Of a stretch of 64,000 bases of DNA, positions 51,993 through 58,802 are shown in pieces. The notes under the pieces are model-generated. The model did not search any database, was not told where the DNA came from, and saw only the letters and a program-made list of their open reading frames with translations. Both the position numbers and the translations under genes were made by a program. The stretch's first letter is position 1. Each line of letters begins with the position of its first letter. The DNA comes from Bog-473 sp963836605 (lineage in GTDB: Bacteria > Actinomycetota > Acidimicrobiia > Acidimicrobiales > RAAP-2), in the NCBI GenBank assembly GCA_963836605.1, contig CAWIKB010000011.1:434001-498000 (forward strand), written 5' to 3'.

Positions 51993-52532
51993 ATGGGGAG
52001 CTCCTCGATCGTCGCGACCTGGGGAACCGAACCGCACGAGCGAACCGGGGCCTTCGCGTGCGACCGACTCATCGAACGTCCCGACCGGTCGCTGTTCCGG
52101 GGAGTCGGCGTGGGCGCTCCGTCGGATCTGGTTTTCCGCTGGCTGTGCCAGCTGCGGGCCGCGCCCTACAGCTACGACTGGATCGACAATCTGGGGAAGC
52201 GGAGTCCCCGGAACCTCACGCCGGGGCTCGATGCACTCGCGGCGGGACAGCGCTTCATGACGATCTTCCGGCTGGACTCATTCGAGCCGGGTCGGTCGAT
52301 CACGCTTCATTCGTACACCAAGATCTTCGGCCGGGTGGCCGTGACGTACACGGTGGCGCCGACCGGCGCGGCGCGGAGCCGTCTGGTGGCGAAGATTGCA
52401 TTCCAGGCACCGCGAGGTCTCCTCGGCGGCGTCATGCGGCAGCTGCTGCCGGCCGGGGACCTGGTGATGATGCGCAGGCAGTTGCTGACCTTGAAGGCTC
52501 TGGCCGAGCAACAAGCGGCAGAGCTCGTCTGA
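51993..52532 (+). CDS. SRPBCC-like (polyketide cyclase/START fold) protein
   Basis: Protein of 179 residues from ATG 51993 (MGSSSIVATWG). The pattern VGAPSDLVFRWLCQLRAAPYSYDWIDNLGKRSPRN, then FRLDSFEPGRSITLHSY and VTYTVAPTGAARSRLVAKIAFQ, fits an SRPBCC fold like those in actinobacterial polyketide-cyclase-type families. The C-terminal helix (LVMMRRQLLTLKALAEQQA) is typical. Function unknown; it may bind a hydrophobic ligand. Confidence 0.78.
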   Translation: MGSSSIVATWGTEPHERTGAFACDRLIERPDRSLFRGVGVGAPSDLVFRWLCQLRAAPYSYDWIDNLGKRSPRNLTPGLDALAAGQRFMTIFRLDSFEPGRSITLHSYTKIFGRVAVTYTVAPTGAARSRLVAKIAFQAPRGLLGGVMRQLLPAGDLVMMRRQLLTLKALAEQQAAELV

Positions 52533-52572
52533 GTCTCGGGTTCGAGAAGGCGTCAACCGAGCTCTCGGCATG

Positions 52573-52584
52573 TACCGTTCCCCC
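52573..52584 (+). promoter_or_regulatory. Leaderless-type -10 box of lepB
   Basis: TACCGT (52573-52578) lies six bases before ATG 52585 and inside the frame from ATG 52570, so it supports the later ATG. Confidence 0.45.
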
Positions 52585-53214
52585 ATGACGGGGGGTACCG
52601 GCATCGACCTCAGCGGCTCTGCACCGCCCCATTTCACACCCCGAAAGAAGAGTCACGCGCGGCTGATCACGGTCCTCATCGTGGGTGGCGTAGGTGTATC
52701 TCTCATCATTGCAGTTCTGCTGCGCTTGTTCGTCTTCCAGACGTTCTACACGCCCTCCGGTTCGATGGAGCCGACGATTCAAATCGGTGACCGGATTGTC
52801 GTCAACAAGCTGGCCTACGACTTCGGTGCCATTCATCGGGGCGACATTGTCGTCTTCACAAGACCCCCGGCCGAAAGCTGTGGCGGCACCCGGGTCGGTG
52901 ACCTTGTGAAGCGAGTCGTCGGATTGCCGGGGGAGACCATCTCTCTGTCCCACGGCGATGTCTACATTGATGGCAAGCGCCTGAACGAACAGTGGCTGCC
53001 CTTATCTGAGCGGGACACCAGTTCTGCCGGCCCGCCGGGAACTCTCTATAGCCTCGAGGATGCGTACGTAATCCCGCCTCACGACTATTTTGTCATGGGC
53101 GACAACCGCACCGATTCGTGCGATAGCCGGTACTGGGGACCTGTCGCGGGGCACACAATCGTCGGCAAGGTCGCGGTACTCATCTGGCCCGTAAGCCGCC
53201 TACGTTTCTTCTGA
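52585..53214 (+). CDS. lepB: Signal peptidase I
   Basis: Membrane serine protease of 209 residues that removes signal peptides of exported proteins. One N-terminal helix (LITVLIVGGVGVSLIIAVLLRLFV) anchors it; the catalytic S60 is in PSGSMEPTIQIGD and the general base K109 in LVKRVVGLPGE. MGDNRTDSCDSRYWG is box E. ATG 52570 would add five residues. Codon use is less GC-biased at third positions than in the flanking genes. It is not linked to an obvious operon here. Confidence 0.95.
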   Translation: MTGGTGIDLSGSAPPHFTPRKKSHARLITVLIVGGVGVSLIIAVLLRLFVFQTFYTPSGSMEPTIQIGDRIVVNKLAYDFGAIHRGDIVVFTRPPAESCGGTRVGDLVKRVVGLPGETISLSHGDVYIDGKRLNEQWLPLSERDTSSAGPPGTLYSLEDAYVIPPHDYFVMGDNRTDSCDSRYWGPVAGHTIVGKVAVLIWPVSRLRFF

Positions 53215-53513
53215 TGAGGCCGCCCAAATCGGATGAGCCGCCCCCGGGCCGGATTGCGGTCGCCGTCCCGATCGAGCAGAGCGAACCTCACATCAGTGCG
53301 AGAACGTCTCGCCCGGCGCGGACGCACGGATCGCATGAGGTCGTCTTGGCGGCATTTCACCATCAGTTCCGGCAGGCACGTCGGCATCGGGACTCCTCCT
53401 CCATTTCGCGACCGAACATGGAGAAGTGACGCCGGCCTGGCCTCGAGATCATCGGTGCCAGGGTCCAAAATTCGAGATCCGGTCCCCGCCTCTTCAGGAA
53501 GCGGCTGGCGGAT
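53215..53513. other. Gap between lepB and the SCO6745-like gene
   Basis: About 300 bases between two convergent genes. No supported gene, RNA or strong repeat is visible; composition is slightly more AT-rich. Short open frames on both strands have no family match. Confidence 0.4.
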
Positions 53514-54410
53514 TCAGCTCTCGGGAAGTCGGGGCAGACCCATCGGGTTGGGGAAGGGGAGGAGGCCTGAGGTCTGGATGTCCCGGGCACAAGGTTCGAG
53601 GGCGTCGTAGAGCGCGTCCAGTGCGGCATCGGTCAGCGGCGCGTAGGCGCTCCCCGCCAGGTCGTCGGTCGTCTGCTCAATCGAGCGGTGCAGGGCCAAT
53701 CCGGCCTCGGTGACAGTGCCGTCCGCCCCGACCAGGCCCCTGCGGTCCAGGCCCCGCGCCGCCTGTTCCCACTGGGCCTCGCTCCAGCCCCGGTTGTCCC
53801 GCAGGATGTCGACGGGGAGGCCGCCCCGCGCTGCGGCCAGCACGTGCGCCTCGCACCCGCCGATTCCCCGGGCCACCAGCGCCGCCACATGGCCGTCGCC
53901 GCGGTGCTCACGCAACGTCGTCGTGGCCTGCCAGATCTCCGCGAGCTCGAGCGTCGCCCCTCGGCGGGCCAGCTCAGCCTCGAGGCCGGGCCATAGGACG
54001 CGGTTGGCACCCGCCATGATGCGGCCGTCCCCGCGCCAGTGTGACAAGGCCCGGCGCAGGCGTGGGAGGGCCCCGGCGGCATCACGGATCGATGCCGGCG
54101 CACAGAGCTCGCCGAGTGCGGTCGCGGCCGCCGCGGCCCGCACCACGGTCAGCTCAGCCGGGTCGACCACCTCCCAGCAGCCCGGCACGGCCGCCGCCAC
54201 CATGTCGGGGTGGAAGTTGAAAAAGGCGGCCGACACCGTGCCGGGACCGACCCGCCCGAGCGGCGCCGCCCGGGCGGCAAAGTACCCGCTCCAGAAACCG
54301 ACGAGTCCCTGATCGCGCAGGGCATGACGACACGGCCGGGCGAAATAGGTGACGACGTGAATCGACTCGAGCGCGATCCACAGAGCGCGGACCGAACGCC
54401 GTTCCGTCAG
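53514..54410 (-). CDS. SCO6745-like helical protein with a probable CTG start
   Basis: Protein of about 298 residues of the SCO6745 family (function unknown). The conserved N-terminus ALWIALESIHVVTYFARPCRHAL and FWSGYFAARAAPLGRVG is present only if translation begins upstream of GTG 54236. The single fitting codon is CTG 54410, which overlaps the qcrB stop in CTGA; AGGTGG lies a few bases before it. No ATG, GTG or TTG exists in this frame between. Downstream SAAFFNFHPDMVAAAVPGCWE and GGCEAHVLAAARG follow the family. It is coupled to the qcr operon. Confidence 0.8.
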   Translation of the reverse strand: MTERRSVRALWIALESIHVVTYFARPCRHALRDQGLVGFWSGYFAARAAPLGRVGPGTVSAAFFNFHPDMVAAAVPGCWEVVDPAELTVVRAAAAATALGELCAPASIRDAAGALPRLRRALSHWRGDGRIMAGANRVLWPGLEAELARRGATLELAEIWQATTTLREHRGDGHVAALVARGIGGCEAHVLAAARGGLPVDILRDNRGWSEAQWEQAARGLDRRGLVGADGTVTEAGLALHRSIEQTTDDLAGSAYAPLTDAALDALYDALEPCARDIQTSGLLPFPNPMGLPRLPES

Positions 54411-56011
54411 CGAGCCACCTGGCGTACCCCGGTGGACGACACGCCTCCGTTCGCCGCGGCCACCGGGTCTCCCACCAGCGTCTCTATATCGATCCGCTCG
54501 GGCACCGGCTCAGGGTCGATCTCGGTCCGCTCGTCGTCGGGTCGGGGGTCCGACGTGACGGTCGAGTACTCGCCATCGGTGGAGCGGTGCACCACCACGG
54601 CACGCTTGCGCTTGCCGACGCCGTGGACGCCCTGCATTTCGAGGCAGATCCGATACGTCACGGCCGCCACGATCAACGGCACGACGATGGTGGCGACGCG
54701 GAAGAACCACAGCACGACGTTGAGCGAGATGTGGAAGAAGTTGGCCAGCACATCGGTCGAGCTGGCGGCGAACAGGGTGAAGAGAAGCGCCAGCATGGCG
54801 GCCCCGGCGGTGGTGCGCTTGGGACGATCGCGCGGCCGGTCCAGCAGGTTGTGCAGCAGGTTGTCCCCGGTCATGCGGCGTTCGAGCATCGGCCAGATGA
54901 AGCAGATGTTGAAGATCAGACCCGGGAAGATCACCGCGGGCAGGAGGACCTCGAGCGGGATGGTGTGGCCCCATCCGGTCCACTCCCAGGACGGCATGAT
55001 CCGGAGCGCGCCGTCGAGCCAACCCATGTACCAGTCCGGCTGGACGGCATAGGAGATCTTGGAGGCGTCGTAGGAGCCGAACTGCCAGATCGGGTTGATC
55101 TGCGCGAAGGCTCCCAGCAGGGCGCAGGCGGCGGTCACCATGAACAGGAAGCCCGTGGTCTTGGCCATGAAGGTCGGGAACATGGGCGAGCCCACCACGT
55201 TGTGCTCGGTGCGGCCCTCGCCGGCGAACTGGGTGTGCTTCTGGCGCACCAGCAGGGTGAGGTGGGCCCCGATGAGCCCGGCCAGGATCAGCGGAATTAT
55301 CAGCACATGGATGATGTAGAAGCGCGGGATGATGATGTTGCCAGGGAACGTCCCACCCCAGAGGAACGACGTGATGTAGCTGCCGACGAAGGGGATGGAC
55401 TCGGCGATCGAATAGCCGATGCGCAACCCGGTCCCCGAGATGAGGTCGTCGGGCAGGGAGTAGCCGATGAACCCCTCGAAGATGGCCAGGATCAGCATGG
55501 TGATGCCGATGGTCCAGTTGAGCTCGCGCGGCTTGCGGAAGGCGCCGGTGAAGAAGATGCGGGCCATGTGCACGATGATCGATCCCGTGAAGATGTCAGC
55601 GGCCCAGTGGTGCATCTGGCGCACCAGCAGGCCACCGCGGACACCGAAGGAGATGTTCACCGTGGAGTTGTAGGCCTCCGAGACGCGTTGTCCCTGGAGC
55701 GGGTGGTAGCAGTTGTTGGCAGCGGCGGCGCAGTGGTAGATGATCTGGTTGGTGGAGGGGACGAAGTACAACGCCAGGAAGACTCCGGTCGCCATGAGGA
55801 CGACGAACGAGTACAGCGAGATCTCACCGAGCATGAACGACCAGTGGTCGGGGAAGATCTTGTCCAGGAAGACCCGGCCGCCCTTGGCGATGCCCAGGCG
55901 GTCGTCGAGCTCGTTGACGATGTTGCCGGCCCGGCCGTAGGGGCCCAGTTCGGCCTTGGCCTGGCGCTTGGTCGTCGGCTTGCCGTTCGGGCTTGCGGTC
56001 ACGGAGCTCAC
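54407..56011 (-). CDS. qcrB: Cytochrome bc1 complex cytochrome b subunit
   Basis: Menaquinol-oxidising cytochrome b of 534 residues. Heme ligand histidines are in LVRQMHHWAADIF with VHMARIFFTG and in IIHVLIIPLILAGLIGAHLTLL; the quinol-site motif is QPDWYMGWLDG (PDWY for PEWY). A C-terminal extension of about 70 residues is charged. GTG 56011 overlaps the qcrA stop in GTGA. It is the target subunit of Q203-class inhibitors in mycobacteria. Confidence 0.97.
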   Translation of the reverse strand: MSSVTASPNGKPTTKRQAKAELGPYGRAGNIVNELDDRLGIAKGGRVFLDKIFPDHWSFMLGEISLYSFVVLMATGVFLALYFVPSTNQIIYHCAAAANNCYHPLQGQRVSEAYNSTVNISFGVRGGLLVRQMHHWAADIFTGSIIVHMARIFFTGAFRKPRELNWTIGITMLILAIFEGFIGYSLPDDLISGTGLRIGYSIAESIPFVGSYITSFLWGGTFPGNIIIPRFYIIHVLIIPLILAGLIGAHLTLLVRQKHTQFAGEGRTEHNVVGSPMFPTFMAKTTGFLFMVTAACALLGAFAQINPIWQFGSYDASKISYAVQPDWYMGWLDGALRIMPSWEWTGWGHTIPLEVLLPAVIFPGLIFNICFIWPMLERRMTGDNLLHNLLDRPRDRPKRTTAGAAMLALLFTLFAASSTDVLANFFHISLNVVLWFFRVATIVVPLIVAAVTYRICLEMQGVHGVGKRKRAVVVHRSTDGEYSTVTSDPRPDDERTEIDPEPVPERIDIETLVGDPVAAANGGVSSTGVRQVAR

Positions 56012-57027
56012 GTCGTGGTCCTCTCCCAGAAGCCCGGTCCGACGGCCTGGTCATAGCCGCTCTGGGCCACCAGGTAGCCGGCGTCGTTGAATTCGAGCGG
56101 CAGCTGGGGCAGGGGTCGGGGGGCGGGGCCGAACTGGGGCACGGCTCCGTTGCGCACGTTGAACATGGACTGGTGGCACGGGCACACCAGGAGCTCGAGC
56201 TGCTGCTCGTAGAGGCCGACCGGGCAGCCGAGGTGGGTGCACAGCTTGGAGTAGGCCACGTAGCCGGCCGGGGCCCAGGTCTCCCTCCCCTTCTCGGTGG
56301 TGAGATCGGTGTCCTGGACCCTGATCAGCACGGTCTGGTCAATGGCCTGACCGGCGTCGGTCTGCACCAGCCCTCTCGGGAATACGGTCATGATGCCACC
56401 CACCACCAACGTGGCCTTGTGCACGGCACGGCCGTTGGAGTCGACCAGAACGGTCCCCTTGCGCCAGTTGGTCGTGTCGTAGGAGGTACCCGGCACCGGG
56501 CCGAGGGAGCGGATGAGCGGGAACAGGGCGACCACCCCGAAGATACCCGCGGCCGTCGCGAAGAGGCCGCCGAGCAACTTGCGCCGCTGCACCACCACCG
56601 TCGACCGCTCGACCAGCGCGGCCGCCATCAACTCGCGCTCCTCGGCGGTCCCGGCCAGCGTATGGCGCTCTTCGACGAAGGGGCCCTGCGGCATCAGATA
56701 CTTGCCCCACGCGGTGAGCCCGAATCCGAGCAGGAAGAGGCCGATGCCGATGGTGCCGCCGAGAATCCAAGGGCTCCAGTTCTGCCAGTAGGCCGCGCCG
56801 AAGCCGGCGATGAGCACGATGGCCAGCAGGAAGATGCCCGCCACGATCCCCTCGACCCGCGCCGGGTGCTTGGCGTAGTCGCCCATGTGCGGGTCGTGGA
56901 GGCTGGCAATCGGCATGGGCACCTTGGTGCGCGTCGGCTCGGGCGCGCCGTCGCTCATCGGTGCGCCGTCAGTGGCCGGTGCACCGTCGCTCATGGGCAC
57001 GGGGTCGTCCCGGGTGATATCGCTCAT
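56008..57027 (-). CDS. qcrA: Rieske iron-sulfur subunit of cytochrome bc1
   Basis: Rieske protein of 339 residues that passes electrons from menaquinol to QcrC. The 2Fe-2S ligands are in SKLCTHLGCPVG and VCPCHQSMFN. Three membrane segments precede it, as usual in actinobacteria (IVAGIFLLAIVLIAGFGAAYW, ILGGTIGIGLFLLGFGLTAW, KLLGGLFATAAGIFGVVALF). The N-terminus has the six-residue repeat MSDGAP/TDGAP three times, encoded by 18-base near-repeats at 56942-56995. The start overlaps the qcrC stop in ATGA (57024-57027). Confidence 0.96.
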   Translation of the reverse strand: MSDITRDDPVPMSDGAPATDGAPMSDGAPEPTRTKVPMPIASLHDPHMGDYAKHPARVEGIVAGIFLLAIVLIAGFGAAYWQNWSPWILGGTIGIGLFLLGFGLTAWGKYLMPQGPFVEERHTLAGTAEERELMAAALVERSTVVVQRRKLLGGLFATAAGIFGVVALFPLIRSLGPVPGTSYDTTNWRKGTVLVDSNGRAVHKATLVVGGIMTVFPRGLVQTDAGQAIDQTVLIRVQDTDLTTEKGRETWAPAGYVAYSKLCTHLGCPVGLYEQQLELLVCPCHQSMFNVRNGAVPQFGPAPRPLPQLPLEFNDAGYLVAQSGYDQAVGPGFWERTTT

Positions 57028-58115
57028 GCTCGCTCCCCGATCCAGAAGCAGATGAGGGCCAGGCCGCCGACCCCGAGCAGCAGGGCGACGAAGCCCTCGG
57101 CGACGGGGCCGACACCGCCCAGTCCGGCGCCGCCGGGATTGACCGGATGCTGGATGTTCTGGCGCACATACGCCACCACGTCGCGCACCTGGGCGTCGGA
57201 CAGGTTGCCCGTGAACCGGGGCATGTTGGCCGGGCCGGTGCGCATCGCCTCGGCGATCTGCTGGGCGCTGATGTTGGGGTTCTGCAGGGTCGGCGCGTTG
57301 GTCCCGTAGGCCAGCGCGTCCCCCGCCCCGGTGATGGTGTGACAGGCGGCACAGTTCAGCGAGAAGAGGCTGGCGCCCGCTGAAAGGTCGGCTCCGGCCA
57401 GGTGCGGGGTGGGCACGGCCGGGGCCGAGGGGTCCAGCGAGTTGATGTAGGCCGCCACTTGAAGGGCCTGCGCCGGGGTGAGGACGGGAGGCTTGCGCTC
57501 GGCCTCGACCGCCTTGACGTTGACCGCGGGCATACGGCCGGTGGTGATCCAGAAGTCGATGGTGGCCGTCCCCACGCCCTGGAGGTTCGGACCGATGGAG
57601 GCCTGGCCGTCGGGCCCCACCCCGTTGGCCTCGGACCCGTGGCAACTCGAACACGTCGTGTCGAAGAGCAGCTTGCCCGCCTGAGCCTGGGAGGACGGAG
57701 GGTTGGCGTAGGTGATGGAACTGTTGCCGTAGCTGACTACGCCTCCATGACTGCAGTGCAGCAGCGTGCTGTTGAAGGGATTGCCCGTGTTGTGGATTGG
57801 GCTCACGCCTTTGAGGCTGACCGCACCGCAACTCCGGAGCACCCGGGCGCCCAAACTCTTCACGTCCACCGATTTTACCTTCACCACTTTTATGGAGAGG
57901 GGTTGGACACCCGACGTGCCCGACGTGGTCGACGTGGTCGACGTGGTCGGGGTGGTGGCCACCAGGGTGGTCGTGGTCGGGGTCTGCCCGCCGGCGTTGG
58001 TGGCGCCCGGCAGAAAGAGCGCCAGCCCGCCCAGGGTGGCGACAGCCAGGAGCGCACCGGGGAGGAGGAACTGGGTTCGCCGTGACCGCCGGTGGGGGTG
58101 GCGCGGTCCGGTCAT
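57024..58115 (-). CDS. qcrC: Diheme cytochrome c subunit of the bcc complex, with N-terminal insertion
   Basis: Membrane-anchored diheme cytochrome c of 363 residues that links the bc complex directly to the aa3 oxidase. Heme sites are CSSCH (155-159) and CAACH; one helix at 17-35 and one C-terminal helix (FVALLLGVGGLALICFWIG) anchor it. Between the first helix and heme 1 is an extra region: a Thr-rich linker and then about 65 residues with C96 and C121, absent from the mycobacterial protein. ATG 58115 overlaps the ctaE stop in ATGA. Confidence 0.95.
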   Translation of the reverse strand: MTGPRHPHRRSRRTQFLLPGALLAVATLGGLALFLPGATNAGGQTPTTTTLVATTPTTSTTSTTSGTSGVQPLSIKVVKVKSVDVKSLGARVLRSCGAVSLKGVSPIHNTGNPFNSTLLHCSHGGVVSYGNSSITYANPPSSQAQAGKLLFDTTCSSCHGSEANGVGPDGQASIGPNLQGVGTATIDFWITTGRMPAVNVKAVEAERKPPVLTPAQALQVAAYINSLDPSAPAVPTPHLAGADLSAGASLFSLNCAACHTITGAGDALAYGTNAPTLQNPNISAQQIAEAMRTGPANMPRFTGNLSDAQVRDVVAYVRQNIQHPVNPGGAGLGGVGPVAEGFVALLLGVGGLALICFWIGERA

Positions 58116-58717
58116 TTGAGGAAGAACAGGCAACTGAACAGGCCGACCCAGACGATGTCGACGAAGTGCCAGTAGTAGCTCACGCCCTGCACGGCCGCGA
58201 GTTCACCGGGGTCGCCCCCGACATTGCCCTTCATACGGCCGAGGAGGAAGGCCATGGCCACCAGGCCGATGAAGACGTGGAGCCCGTGGAGCCCGGTCAT
58301 GATGAAGAAGAGCGAGCCGTACGAGTTGGTGTACCAACGGGTAGTGAGGAACAGCCACTCGGTCACCTGGTTGGCGAGGAACGCCGTCCCCAAGATCATC
58401 GTCACCACGATCCAGCGGCGGGACGACTTGCGCTGGCGCCACTCGACCTGACGGACCCCCCATTGCATGGTGAAGCTGCTCGATATCAGCACCAGCGTGA
58501 AGATGGCGCCTCGGATGGTGTCGAGGTGGGTGCCGGGCGGTGGCCACACGCCGCCCACGGCGTTGGCCCGGATGGTGAAGAACGCGGCGAACAGGCCGCT
58601 GAAGAACATCAACTCCGAGCCCAGCCAGATCATGACTCCGATGGCCAGCATCGGGGGTCGATCGTGGACGATCTTGCCCTGTGGCGCGGGGTGCTCGACC
58701 GAAACCGCCTGGGTCAC
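58112..58717 (-). CDS. ctaE: Cytochrome c oxidase subunit III
   Basis: Subunit III of the aa3 oxidase, 201 residues, about five membrane helices (AIGVMIWLGSELMFFSGLFAAFF, FTLVLISSSFTMQWGVRQ, SLFFIMTGLHGLHVFIGLVAMAFLLG, YYWHFVDIVWVGLFSCLFF). LHGLHV and YYWHFVDIVW are family signatures. I start it at GTG 58717; TAGAAA (58730-58725, minus) seven bases upstream suggests a leaderless transcript. First gene of ctaE-qcrC-qcrA-qcrB. Confidence 0.95.
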   Translation of the reverse strand: MTQAVSVEHPAPQGKIVHDRPPMLAIGVMIWLGSELMFFSGLFAAFFTIRANAVGGVWPPPGTHLDTIRGAIFTLVLISSSFTMQWGVRQVEWRQRKSSRRWIVVTMILGTAFLANQVTEWLFLTTRWYTNSYGSLFFIMTGLHGLHVFIGLVAMAFLLGRMKGNVGGDPGELAAVQGVSYYWHFVDIVWVGLFSCLFFLK

Positions 58718-58724
58718 AGGGCAA

Positions 58725-58730
58725 TTTCTA
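58725..58730 (-). promoter_or_regulatory. Candidate leaderless -10 box of the ctaE-qcrCAB operon
   Basis: TAGAAA on the minus strand lies seven bases before GTG 58717. TTGGCG is 19 bases further upstream as a possible -35. The last base is A rather than T, so it is a weaker match than the others. Confidence 0.35.
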
Positions 58731-58802
58731 GTCGACAAGGCCAGGTGAGCGCCAAAAGGCAGGTGAAGGACCTGCCCTTCCGGGCGGATGGCCCGGGCGG
58801 CG

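Noticed and set aside
53215..53513. Small plus-strand ORF of 71 codons after lepB
   Set aside because: It overlaps the lepB stop, lacks a ribosome site, and has no recognisable family; amino acid use looks random.
54587..56056. Plus-strand frame of nearly 490 codons opposite qcrB
   Set aside because: The minus strand encodes an unmistakable cytochrome b; the plus frame is His/Asp/Gly/Gln-rich shadow sequence.
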